DNA of 14,630 bases from MWEH01 sp964392385 (lineage in GTDB: Bacteria; Bacillota; Clostridia; Christensenellales; DTU072). The position numbers and the translations under genes are program-made. Of the stretch, positions 1 to 6,909 are shown piece after piece; within the stretch, counting starts at the first letter, position 1; each line of letters opens with the position of its first letter. The DNA is taken from contig CAYMPR010000028.1 in NCBI GenBank assembly GCA_964392385.1, positions 1-14,630 on the forward strand, read 5' to 3'. The notes below the pieces were generated by a model. That model saw nothing but the letters and a program-made list of their open reading frames with translations, searched no databases and had not been told where the DNA came from.

Positions 1-40
1 CAATTCATCCCACGACTAAAGTCACAGGTGTTCTTGCTAT
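1..40 (+). mobile_element. Possible decayed right end of an IS200/IS605-type element
   Basis: The first bases (TTCATCCCACGACTAAAGTC and onward) resemble the segment found just after tnpB in IS200/IS605 elements, where a hairpin of the form CCCACGGCTAAAGCCGTGGG precedes the cleavage site. Here only the inner stem GACT/AGTC (14-17 with 20-23) and an outer CC/GG (9-10 with 27-28) pair; the three pairs between them are lost. That suggests a degenerate remnant. The orientation implies that any tnpB lay to the left on the plus strand, outside this window. The assignment rests on recalled similarity of a short stretch. Confidence 0.35.
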
Positions 41-65
41 ATTGAATAAAAATTATATCACAATC

Positions 66-102
66 ATTAAAAAACACAAAAACATAGCACGATGCTATGT
101 TT
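66..102 (-). terminator. Intrinsic terminator after the GNAT gene
   Basis: On the minus strand a perfect 10-bp stem (AAACATAGCA, loop TCG, TGCTATGTTT; plus-strand arms 80-89 and 93-102) is followed by a T-rich run, TTGTGTTTTTTAAT. It lies about 70 bases past the stop of the acetyltransferase gene at 172-888 and fits as its transcript end. Confidence 0.75.
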
Positions 103-171
103 ATTGCCCAAGCCAAAGATATTATTACTAACCTAGTGCTAAGAATCGTTATGTATTAATCTTAAATGCTT

Positions 172-888
172 TTATTCGCAGGTGGGTCTATACACGAGCC
201 AAAACATGTTTTCAGAAGAAAATTCATATCCAATTCTTTTTTGAATCTTTAATGATAGTTCGTTGTCAGTTACGACGTGGCCCCAGGGAATCCTGCCATT
301 TCTAACCATATAATTAATGACATGTGCTTCCATTGCAGCCCCATACCCTTTGCCTCTAAATTCCGGGAAGATTTCAAGGAGGCCAACGCTTCCTTCTAGA
401 TGCACACCCGCAAAGCCAACCATTTTATCACCTTTATATGCAGAGAATAGTTCACCTCTTTCCCAAATTTCCCGGAGTCCCTCTTCTGTCTCTTTACGAT
501 AAGTTTCATATATTAACTTTAAATTTTTTTCCTCTGCTAAGCGAATATCAAGATCTGTTTCAATTATTACTTCTTTTCCTTTCATATAGGCACATTGAAA
601 ACACTCTACACAAATGTTAAAGCCATATTTTTTCATCATATAATCTAGTGGAGCATTTCGATTTGCATTAAATATTCCCGCTTTATCGAGATTAGTCAGT
701 AATTTAACTCCCTCTTCTGGAGTTTCTGATGAAATTAAATATAGCTCGCCTATTTTTTCATACGCCAAAACACCGAAATCTGAAACCTCCAAAATCTCTG
801 CGGTTCCTCTCACTATAGGGTCAATTATATTTATATTCGCAATAAAGTTTTTGTTTAAATATATTAATGCCTTTTCTTTGTCTGTCAT
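172..888 (-). CDS. GNAT-family N-acetyltransferase, 238 aa
   Basis: This is a predicted cytoplasmic acetyl-CoA-dependent acetyltransferase of unknown substrate. The GNAT fold occupies roughly residues 110-235. The acetyl-CoA pyrophosphate-binding motif is RGKGYG at 178-183, after the beta strand GLLEIFP. The last strand carries QKRIGYEF, typical of the final helix-strand of the fold. The first ~105 residues are an extra N-terminal region with three Cys (93, 96, 99 in CVECFQC) that I do not recognise; the spacing could allow metal binding, but that is inference. ATG at 888 is supported by AGGTG about 6 bases upstream. It is a single-gene unit with its own promoter and terminator. The family call is secure, the substrate is not. 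Confidence 0.85.
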   Translation of the reverse strand: MTDKEKALIYLNKNFIANINIIDPIVRGTAEILEVSDFGVLAYEKIGELYLISSETPEEGVKLLTNLDKAGIFNANRNAPLDYMMKKYGFNICVECFQCAYMKGKEVIIETDLDIRLAEEKNLKLIYETYRKETEEGLREIWERGELFSAYKGDKMVGFAGVHLEGSVGLLEIFPEFRGKGYGAAMEAHVINYMVRNGRIPWGHVVTDNELSLKIQKRIGYEFSSENMFWLVYRPTCE

Positions 889-927
889 AATTTCACCTAA
901 CCAAATCTTTTTTAAATAGCCAAGACA

Positions 928-956
928 ATACTACAATATACCCTCTAAAAAATCAA
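928..956 (-). promoter_or_regulatory. Candidate sigma-A promoter of the GNAT gene
   Basis: Read on the minus strand, TTGATT (951-956) and TAGTAT (928-933) are separated by exactly 17 bases. Transcription would start near 921, giving a leader of about 30 bases before the ATG at 888. The -10 box is imperfect. Confidence 0.45.
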
Positions 957-986
957 TTGCAAATGAAATCTGATTTCTCAGTTCAT

Positions 987-1010
987 AAAAAAAGAGGTTT
1001 CCCTCTTTTT
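987..1010 (-). terminator. Intrinsic terminator after the peroxiredoxin gene
   Basis: A 9-bp stem (AAAAAGAGG 989-997 with CCTCTTTTT 1002-1010, loop TTTC) lies about 30 bases past the stop at 1041. On the minus strand it ends in a run of seven T. The plus strand also has a T run, so it may act in both directions, although no plus-strand gene reaches it. Confidence 0.75.
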
Positions 1011-1040
1011 AATAATTAAAAAATTTATTCTTACGTACAT

Positions 1041-1712
1041 TTATTTTTCTTTTCTAAAGCACAAGAACCAATCTAGACAATATTTATTATCTTCCTTGTT
1101 TTCTACTCTATCTTTTGCCGTTCCACAAGTTCCTGGCGGGGGTAGAATAACATCATCACCAGGCCTCCAATCTGCAGGAGTAGCCACTTGATCTTTGTCG
1201 GCTTTTTGTAGACCCATAATAATTCTCTTTATCTCATCAAAGTTTCTCCCAAGCGATGCTGGGTAATATAAGATTGTTCTAACTATTCCCTTTGGGTCGA
1301 TAAAAAATACTGCTCTAACTGCTTGGGTTGAAGATTGAGACTGAATCATACCGTATTTTCTTGCAACTTCCATTTTAATGTCCTCGATTAATGGGAACAT
1401 GACTCTTGGGTGTTTGTAATTCTTCCACTCTAATTCTTGGATTTTTCTTAGCCAAGCAATATGAGCATACAACGAGTCGATTGATAGGCCTACTAGCTCT
1501 GTATTAAGCTCTTTAAAATCATCTTGTAGTGATGCAAAAGTCATAAACTCAGTTGTGCACACTGGAGTAAAGTCAGCGGGGTGAGAAAATAAAATTACCC
1601 ACTTCCCCTTGTAATCTTCTGGGAAATTAATTATTCCTTGAGTCGTAACAGCCTTAAATGCTGGAGCTGGGTCACCAATTAATGGTAGAGAGTTTGTTCT
1701 TAATTCTTCCAT
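1041..1712 (-). CDS. Prx6-class peroxiredoxin, 223 aa
   Basis: This is a thiol peroxidase that reduces hydrogen peroxide and organic hydroperoxides in the cytoplasm. The peroxidatic cysteine is Cys52 in HPADFTPVCTTEF, the form typical of the 1-Cys/Prx6 group. The family's long C-terminal arm is present, with PADWRPGDDV near residues 178-187. Length matches the 215-250 aa of this group. The C-terminus holds Cys196, Cys212 and Cys218. The 6-residue spacing of the last two, near the C-terminus, matches from memory the extra cysteines of archaeal Prx6 enzymes such as that of Aeropyrum, so it may form disulfides and work as a 2-Cys enzyme. ATG at 1712 has AGGAGA about 8 bases upstream. I saw no PerR-like operator in the leader. 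Confidence 0.93.
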   Translation of the reverse strand: MEELRTNSLPLIGDPAPAFKAVTTQGIINFPEDYKGKWVILFSHPADFTPVCTTEFMTFASLQDDFKELNTELVGLSIDSLYAHIAWLRKIQELEWKNYKHPRVMFPLIEDIKMEVARKYGMIQSQSSTQAVRAVFFIDPKGIVRTILYYPASLGRNFDEIKRIIMGLQKADKDQVATPADWRPGDDVILPPPGTCGTAKDRVENKEDNKYCLDWFLCFRKEK

Positions 1713-1797
1713 AATAAATTTCTCCTTTTTAATATTTTTATATTCCCATTCTACAATCTAAAATTCTACGTATCAGTGATTAAGTCGCTTATTGCAT

Positions 1798-1824
1798 AAA
1801 AAATGCTCACTGGTAAAGTGAGCA
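1798..1824 (-). terminator. Intrinsic terminator after the YqeY-like gene
   Basis: On the minus strand TGCTCACT, loop TTACC and AGTGAGCA form a perfect 8-bp stem (plus arms 1804-1811 and 1817-1824), followed at once by TTTTTT. It lies 29 bases past the stop at 1853 and separates this gene from the peroxiredoxin gene downstream. Confidence 0.8.
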
Positions 1825-1852
1825 CAATCTTTTTAACTATTAAGGAGAGGAT

Positions 1853-2266
1853 TTAAAGTTTTTTTAGTATTTCGCTAACTTCTTTCATCTCACATTTCCC
1901 AGCATAATGATCTCTAAAATATCTCATTACTGAAGGAACGGATTTGTCTTCTAAGGATAATATTATTGCTTTAATTTCCTCTGCATTCATCATTTTAGGC
2001 AGATACTTTCTTATACACTCAAGTTGCTTATCAAGTGCTAAAACGGTTTCTTCTCTTCCGGCCTTTAAAAATCCATCTCTTTCTTCAATAAGCTCTTTTT
2101 CAGCCTTTTGAATAGATTGTATAACATCAAGTTCTGTTATTTCGCCCTTTCCACTCTTTTCAAGGAGCATTAATTTGGATATAACTACATTTAGTGCAGT
2201 CACAGCCTCCTTATCATGTTTTTTCATTGCCTCTATTTTCTCTTTTTTTAAATCTGCAAGTGTCAT
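1853..2266 (-). CDS. GatB/YqeY domain protein, 137 aa
   Basis: This is a small, mainly helical cytoplasmic protein of the YqeY family, which resembles the tail domain of the GatB subunit of Asp-tRNA(Asn)/Glu-tRNA(Gln) amidotransferase. A direct role in tRNA amidation has not been shown for the stand-alone proteins. Family marks are the LKAGREE segment near residues 67-73, KYLPKMM near 88-94, and a C-terminal helix ending EVSEILKKL that matches the family's terminal KLVNKLV helix. Length is close to the usual ~147 aa; the loop before the last helices is shorter. ATG at 2266 follows GAGAGGT. It lies 78 bases behind the ECF S-component gene with no clear terminator between, so read-through is possible. 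Confidence 0.88.
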   Translation of the reverse strand: MTLADLKKEKIEAMKKHDKEAVTALNVVISKLMLLEKSGKGEITELDVIQSIQKAEKELIEERDGFLKAGREETVLALDKQLECIRKYLPKMMNAEEIKAIILSLEDKSVPSVMRYFRDHYAGKCEMKEVSEILKKL

Positions 2267-2344
2267 TTTAACCTCTCAATATTTATGTTTATTCACATAT
2301 TATACTACATTATCCTTTGTTTTGTTAATTGAACTATAAGTTAG

Positions 2345-3016
2345 TTAATCATTTCTTTCATTTTCTGTTTTTCCTTCTTTTACACCTACATCAGCGAAGG
2401 CTTTGTTCGTCTTAAGAATCTCTACTATTGCTGGGACGATGAATACATAAGAAACTGCCTCAACCACAGTATTTATTGCTATTATCATTCCTACTATGTA
2501 GGTGATGTTAATTGTGTAATTTCCAATACTTTGTCCTGCTGAAAAAAGATAAAACATTCCCAAAAATCCTATAGTGTTTGTCAAAACGCCCGCAAGGGTA
2601 GCTATAGCTGAAAAGAAATATTTTCTTACTATTGTCTGGGGCTTTGGGCTTTCTTTCATTTTCCTTTCTATCTTATTAAACAGACCCGCAAGCGCACCAG
2701 CGACTATTCCCACAAGAACTCTTGGCAAAACTGAAATTAATGGATTGATAACATTTTGAAATACTGGAACACCCAAATATCTTATTAATGCAATAGTCAT
2801 ACTAACAAGTCCAAAAGCAAGCCCCGCTAGTGCACCCATCTTCCATCCTTTTAGCTGCGCTATAACAAGAACAGGGATTAGTCCAAGCGCTAAGCTAATT
2901 TGCAACCCAAAAAGCTGTATTACTTCGGCAAGCGCTTGCAAAACAATTATTAAAGCTATAGTTATGGAAAGTAAGGCTATGTTTTTATTTCTATTCTTGT
3001 TTTGTACTATATCCAT
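2345..3016 (-). CDS. ECF transporter S component, substrate unknown, 223 aa
   Basis: This is an integral membrane substrate-binding subunit of an energy-coupling factor importer, the kind that takes up vitamins or their precursors using shared EcfA/EcfA'/EcfT units encoded elsewhere. About six hydrophobic helices fill the protein from residue ~12 to ~203. The segment NPLISVLPRVLVG (about 90-102) is the hallmark of the ECF_trnsprt family (PF12822). The NTVVEAV segment near 182-188 resembles the ligand-facing part of the last helix. Both ends are polar. ATG at 3016 has AGGAT about 10 bases upstream. The substrate (folate, pantothenate, thiamine or other) cannot be fixed from sequence reading, and no partner gene or recognisable riboswitch lies next to it. 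Confidence 0.82.
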   Translation of the reverse strand: MDIVQNKNRNKNIALLSITIALIIVLQALAEVIQLFGLQISLALGLIPVLVIAQLKGWKMGALAGLAFGLVSMTIALIRYLGVPVFQNVINPLISVLPRVLVGIVAGALAGLFNKIERKMKESPKPQTIVRKYFFSAIATLAGVLTNTIGFLGMFYLFSAGQSIGNYTINITYIVGMIIAINTVVEAVSYVFIVPAIVEILKTNKAFADVGVKEGKTENERND

Positions 3017-3044
3017 TTGCTAATTATCCTAAATGTTATGTCTT

Positions 3045-3094
3045 ATGGATTCTATTTCATATATCCATTAGAGTTTTATCTCATAACAATTATA
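3045..3094 (-). promoter_or_regulatory. Leader and weak promoter of the ECF S-component gene
   Basis: On the minus strand a TATAAT box (3089-3094) has only a weak -35 match (TTTATA, 18 bases upstream). The ~70-base leader contains an inverted repeat ATGGAT/ATCCAT (3045-3050 and 3063-3068, loop 12). I could not match it to a known riboswitch; it is too short for TPP, cobalamin or THF types. Confidence 0.25.
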
Positions 3095-3126
3095 CTTTAT
3101 TCATACATACTCTATAAAGCAAATAA

Positions 3127-3152
3127 CCCCCTATTTGTTTGTAAATAGGAGG
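3127..3152 (-). terminator. Probable terminator after the RimJ-like gene
   Basis: On the minus strand CCTCCTATTT and AAATAGGGGG pair over 10 bp with one G-U wobble around a 6-base loop (plus arms 3127-3136 and 3143-3152). The following tract TTATTTGCTTTA is T-rich but interrupted. It lies about 40 bases past the stop at 3193. Confidence 0.6.
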
Positions 3153-3192
3153 TGAATTGAAGTTTATTCTGCTTTTCGGGTATTTAATAAAC

Positions 3193-3753
3193 TTAGAGCT
3201 TAGGTTTTAATAAAATATATCGCCTATCTGCAAACTCTTTATCAAGCTGGTAAGCAAAATATGTACTTTCTTTGTAAAATTTAAACCCACACTTCTCTAT
3301 CACTCTTTTTGACCTATCGTTTCCAATAAAATGTGCCACCGTAATTGCCTCAAGCTCTGTTTTATTAAAAAAGTAATCAATTACCGCATTAACCGCTTCA
3401 ACCATTAAACCTCTTCCCCAATAGTCCATAGATAAGACATACCCTAGTTCTTTTGATTTAAGGCTTAAAAATTCCTCTTCCTCGTTTGCCCATGACTTAT
3501 GAAAACCAATAGTCCCTATTACCTTGCCATTATCTTTATATACCATAGCAAAAATATTATTATCTGATACCAACATGCTTAAGATATCAAAAGACTCCTT
3601 CTTTGATTTGTGGTGTGGCCATCCTGCCGCCTCTCCCACCCCTTCAACTGATGCAAAAGCGTAAAATTCATCTACATCAGTAATTCTAATTGGCCTCAAA
3701 ATAAGTCTTTTGGTCTCTATCTCTATTCCTATTACACTGATTTCTAAATCCAT
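3193..3753 (-). CDS. RimJ/RimL-type GNAT acetyltransferase, 186 aa
   Basis: This is a predicted cytoplasmic acetyltransferase of the ribosomal-protein-alanine acetyltransferase-like subgroup (Acetyltransf_3), using acetyl-CoA to modify a protein N-terminus or a small amine; the real substrate is unknown. The subgroup start ETKRLILRP is at residues 13-21. The acetyl-CoA-binding region ELGYVLSMDYWGRG spans 102-115, followed by MVEAV. The C-terminal NDRSKRVIEKCGF (145-157) is the usual helix that closes the site. Length is typical. ATG at 3753 has AGGAAGTG about 8 bases upstream. Asp110 in MDYWGRG stands where the family usually has a short polar residue, which is unremarkable. Confidence 0.88.
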   Translation of the reverse strand: MDLEISVIGIEIETKRLILRPIRITDVDEFYAFASVEGVGEAAGWPHHKSKKESFDILSMLVSDNNIFAMVYKDNGKVIGTIGFHKSWANEEEEFLSLKSKELGYVLSMDYWGRGLMVEAVNAVIDYFFNKTELEAITVAHFIGNDRSKRVIEKCGFKFYKESTYFAYQLDKEFADRRYILLKPKL

Positions 3754-3820
3754 TCTAAAACACTTCCTAAATTGCTATTATTACTACTAGATTATTCATT
3801 GCATTGTCTTATACATGATA

Positions 3821-3849
3821 ATCATACCCCATTAATTGATAGTGCTCAA
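3821..3849 (-). promoter_or_regulatory. Sigma-A promoter of the RimJ-like gene
   Basis: On the minus strand TTGAGC (3844-3849) and TATGAT (3821-3826) are spaced 17 bases apart, close to the consensus pair. The transcript would start near 3814 with a leader of about 60 bases before the ATG at 3753. Confidence 0.5.
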
Positions 3850-3992
3850 TATTTAATGTTGCGCTAGTATTTTTTCTACCTTTATTTTAATGACTTGTCT
3901 TGATATAATGAAAACATTATATGATATTGATAGCGAATTGATAAGTCAATGTCTTCCGAGTTTTTATAATAATGTAAGGGTTTAGGTGCGAG

Positions 3993-5111
3993 TTGAGAAA
4001 GAACAAATCACTAATTATCTGTGTTTCATTACTTCTTATTAGCTTTTTGCTTTTCACATCATCATGCAATAATGCTACTCTTGAAAATGTAAATATTATT
4101 GATCCAAAAGTAGTAGAGGTAACGGAAAACTATATCGATTCTTTTTGGGATGATGATTTTAATTATTTTTATCAAAACAACTTAAAGATTCCTGCTGGTG
4201 CTCATAGATCTGGTCCTGCTTTTGGTAGATATAGCGATTTCTGGGTGGAAGCTCAACACTGGCAAACAGTCATGGATATATACGACAGACAAGGTGGTGA
4301 GTATTATTTAGATTTAATCAACAAGGTTTACGAGGGTTTTAAGTTCTTTTACCCAAACTTTAAAAACAATATATATAACGATGACATCGGTTGGTGGGCA
4401 CTTGGTTGCACTAGAGCATATATAATAACTGGTAATCAAGAGTATCTTGATGACGCAAAAGAAATGTTCGATTACATCTATGAAAGTTATAGCACCGATC
4501 TTGGCGGAGGGATTTATTGGACAACAGACAGGACAGGCAAAAATGTATGTACAAGTGCACCAGCTTCAATAACGGCATCTCGTCTTTCAGTCTTATTAAA
4601 TGATCCTACCTATTTAGAAAAATCTATATCCCTATTTTCTTGGATTAGGGAAACCTTTTATGTTGAAGAAACAGGAAGGTTAGGGGATTCAATAAATTTT
4701 GATAGTAGCATATATGATGGCCAGCACTCATATAACTATGGTACCTTCGTTCAAGCAGCCTTTGAATTATACCTAAGGACAAATGATTCAAACTACTTAT
4801 TATATACAGAAAAACCTTTAGACTATTTTCTATCGATATCATTGGAAAACGGAATTATGGCTCCCGAAGGCGAAGGAGATGGAGCCGCTTTTAGAACAAT
4901 ATTCTTTAGAGCACTTAATCTCATTGCAAAAACATCTCGTCCTGACTATCAGGAAATAATAAATAATAACGCCCTTTCTACCTACACATATAGGAGAGAA
5001 AGCGACTCTCTTTGTGGTTATAATTGGGCCGAAATACCTTCTGAAGATATGGTTATTCGAAGCATTGCTTATAGTGCTAGCGTGAGTCTTTTTCAGTTTT
5101 ACAAGCCTTAG
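3993..5111 (+). CDS. GH76-type secreted lipoprotein (putative alpha-1,6-mannanase), 372 aa
   Basis: This is a predicted cell-surface glycoside hydrolase of family GH76, whose studied members cut alpha-1,6-linked mannan backbones. Residues 1-25 are a lipoprotein signal: basic start, hydrophobic core, then FTSSC with Cys25 as the likely lipid site; the -3 residue is Thr rather than Leu. The (alpha/alpha)6-barrel marks are FWVEAQHW (83-90), the paired acids DDIGWW with Asp130/Asp131 as the likely nucleophile and acid/base, GGGIYW near 172-177, and YNYGTF near 248-253. The start is TTG at 3993, with AGGTG at 3984-3988; the nearest upstream in-frame ATG (3972) runs straight into a stop. A TATAAT at 3965-3970 may be the -10 box but lacks a good -35. 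Convergent with the GH28-like gene. Confidence 0.8.
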   Translation: MRKNKSLIICVSLLLISFLLFTSSCNNATLENVNIIDPKVVEVTENYIDSFWDDDFNYFYQNNLKIPAGAHRSGPAFGRYSDFWVEAQHWQTVMDIYDRQGGEYYLDLINKVYEGFKFFYPNFKNNIYNDDIGWWALGCTRAYIITGNQEYLDDAKEMFDYIYESYSTDLGGGIYWTTDRTGKNVCTSAPASITASRLSVLLNDPTYLEKSISLFSWIRETFYVEETGRLGDSINFDSSIYDGQHSYNYGTFVQAAFELYLRTNDSNYLLYTEKPLDYFLSISLENGIMAPEGEGDGAAFRTIFFRALNLIAKTSRPDYQEIINNNALSTYTYRRESDSLCGYNWAEIPSEDMVIRSIAYSASVSLFQFYKP

Positions 5112-5177
5112 ATTACCTTGTTAAATTACAATATATAATAATTAATTGCTGGTTGAAAGTTGCAAGTAGATATGTTT

Positions 5178-6794
5178 TTAAACCCAATTTACGTTTTTTA
5201 CATCTATTCTTTTCGTTTCATCTTGAACATTATTCATTTCTCTCTTGTTTTGAGATCTTGGAATTACAACAAAGTTTTCTACATTTAGCCCATCTACATA
5301 GCGAGCAAAGAGACCATAGACTGGAAGGTCAAAATACCCACTTGAAGAAGGTGAGGCAAGAGGAATGTGCGAAACGCGAGTTATTTCTGGATATCCTTTC
5401 ATGTTCGCAATTCCCTGATAAGCGCCCTGAGTATTTTTGAATGTGTTGATTTTTTCATTTGCCTCTCGGTACGCAACGGTTATGTTTTTTAGTGTCACAT
5501 TCTCGACGTATTTTGTTTCGCCAATCTTTTTATACCCAGTAATTGCACTTGCAATATCACAACCTGTGGCAGTGATATTTGAAATAGTAATATTTTTTAA
5601 ACTGCTGCTCATGTGCCTATAGCCTAGCCATATTACAAAGGGGGCAGTTATGCTCTCCATGACAATATTATCAACTGTTATGTTACTTATATTCCCGCCA
5701 TCCGTTGCTTCTATAGCAATTCCTGAATAGCCTCCTGCAACACCAGGCATGAAAAAGAAACAATTTCTTACAATTACATTTGATACATCATTCCATGTGG
5801 CCGTTCCTATTTTAAAGCAATTAGCAAGCGACATCACCTCGCAATTCTCGACAAGCATACCATCTAAGGGCGGAGTTTCACTTGAGCTAGTTTTAATGCA
5901 AATTGCATCATCTCCTGCTGCAATAAAACAATGCCTTATCGTAATATTTGTACCACCCTCGATATCAAATCCATCCGTATTTGCTACTCTAATATTATTG
6001 TTAATTACTACGTCTTCTATCAAAAGATTGGTAGTTCCTTCTAGTCTAGCTGTCCAAGTTGCAGCTTCATAAAGTTCAATATTCCTTATAGTTACATTGG
6101 TACAATTTTTCATACCTAATAGAATTGCTCTTTTGAATTCATGTTCTTTCCCAAACATAATTCTTTTCCTGTGCTCTACTATATATGTCTTTAAATTAAA
6201 GGTATCTAGAGGTAAAAATGGAGAGTTGTCTTTCGCTTCATTGACATATGTTTCTCCGTTTCCAGATATTTTGCCTGGCCCTTCAATTGTAATGTTGTCT
6301 GAATTTTCTGCGGAAATAAATCCCAGTTCATCAAACCTAACCGACTCATTTAAAGTTTTATTTTCATCAAAAGTTATACATTCTAAGGTTGAACCTTGAT
6401 TAATTCTTAGTGTTACATTACTCTTTAGCTTAATCTTACCTGTCTTATACTTACCCCCGTCAACTACAACCGTTCCACCGCCATTTATAAATGCAGCATC
6501 TATGGCATCTTGTATTCCCGTTGCGTTATCAATAAAATTATTATCTATTGAAGCACCAAAACTCGAGATATAAAATGTGTCCCCCACTATCTCTGCGGGA
6601 GAATATAAATAGTCCTCTATGGGAATATTTGCCACAAACTTACCATCTTCAGTTAAATGATATTTTGTTTGTATAGCAGTACCCTCTTTAGAACTCACGG
6701 GAAGATAAAAAAAGAGAAGTCCTGCGGAAATTATGATAAAAATTGCACTCAAAATAGAAGCCAATATAATGATAATCTTTTTCCTATGAAGCAT
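5178..6794 (-). CDS. GH28-like membrane-anchored right-handed beta-helix protein, 538 aa
   Basis: This is a predicted extracytoplasmic polysaccharide-active protein related to polygalacturonases. Residues ~5-31 form an uncleaved signal anchor. Residues ~75-145 match the pectate-lyase-superfamily start (IQDAIDAA, NGGGTVVVDGG). The beta-helix turns carry many N-x-T-I repeats (for example NVTIRNI, NITIRHC, NITVDNI). Two GH28 catalytic motifs are present: NTDGFD with Asp274, and GDDAICIK with Asp295/Asp296. The third (GHG with the catalytic-site His) is replaced by NCFKIG at 325-330, and the RIK motif is replaced around IEATDGG (361-367). A sugar other than galacturonan, or a shifted mechanism, is therefore likely. 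ATG at 6794 has GGGGG 5 bases upstream. It is divergent from the Fe-S gene, 112 bases away. Confidence 0.78.
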   Translation of the reverse strand: MLHRKKIIIILASILSAIFIIISAGLLFFYLPVSSKEGTAIQTKYHLTEDGKFVANIPIEDYLYSPAEIVGDTFYISSFGASIDNNFIDNATGIQDAIDAAFINGGGTVVVDGGKYKTGKIKLKSNVTLRINQGSTLECITFDENKTLNESVRFDELGFISAENSDNITIEGPGKISGNGETYVNEAKDNSPFLPLDTFNLKTYIVEHRKRIMFGKEHEFKRAILLGMKNCTNVTIRNIELYEAATWTARLEGTTNLLIEDVVINNNIRVANTDGFDIEGGTNITIRHCFIAAGDDAICIKTSSSETPPLDGMLVENCEVMSLANCFKIGTATWNDVSNVIVRNCFFFMPGVAGGYSGIAIEATDGGNISNITVDNIVMESITAPFVIWLGYRHMSSSLKNITISNITATGCDIASAITGYKKIGETKYVENVTLKNITVAYREANEKINTFKNTQGAYQGIANMKGYPEITRVSHIPLASPSSSGYFDLPVYGLFARYVDGLNVENFVVIPRSQNKREMNNVQDETKRIDVKNVNWV

Positions 6795-6850
6795 TCATTC
6801 CCCCATTTTGTAATACTTAATTTTGATACGCAATGCCCTATTGCTAATGT

Positions 6851-6879
6851 TTGGTATTTTAGTATATTCTTATTATATT
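6851..6879 (+). promoter_or_regulatory. Sigma-A promoter of the Fe-S/GH94-like pair
   Basis: TTGGTA (6851-6856) and TATATT (6874-6879) are separated by 17 bases. The start would fall near 6886, leaving a leader of about 20 bases before the GTG at 6907. The surrounding AT-only stretch (6867-6893) is nearly self-complementary, so the divergent GH28-like gene may use an overlapping promoter here, but I could not assign one. Confidence 0.5.
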
Positions 6880-6894
6880 ATATATTATATAAAT

Positions 6895-6909
6895 GGAGAA
6901 CAAAACGTG
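6895..6909 (+). promoter_or_regulatory. Ribosome binding site that sets a GTG start
   Basis: GGAG (6895-6898) stands 8 bases before GTG (6907-6909). The longer in-frame options (TTG 6823, ATG 6847) lack such a site, and they lie upstream of, or inside, the best promoter. GTG 6907 is the preferred start. Confidence 0.7.

Noticed and set aside
3017..3120. Riboswitch in front of the ECF S-component gene
   Set aside because: Such genes often have one, but the leader is short and shows only two small stems without conserved motifs of known classes.
3927..3943. Repeated TTGATA boxes upstream of the GH76-type gene as -35 elements
   Set aside because: No -10 box lies 16-18 bases from either copy; the TATAAT at 3965 is 21 bases from the nearer one.
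5112..5177. Bidirectional terminator between the convergent GH76- and GH28-type genes
   Set aside because: No stem longer than four pairs followed by a T run could be found on either strand.
6823..6906. N-terminal extension of the Fe-S protein with a hydrophobic, membrane-like stretch
   Set aside because: It is a translation of the AT-rich promoter region. The GTG at 6907 has GGAG at the right distance, and the promoter boxes lie inside the would-be extension.
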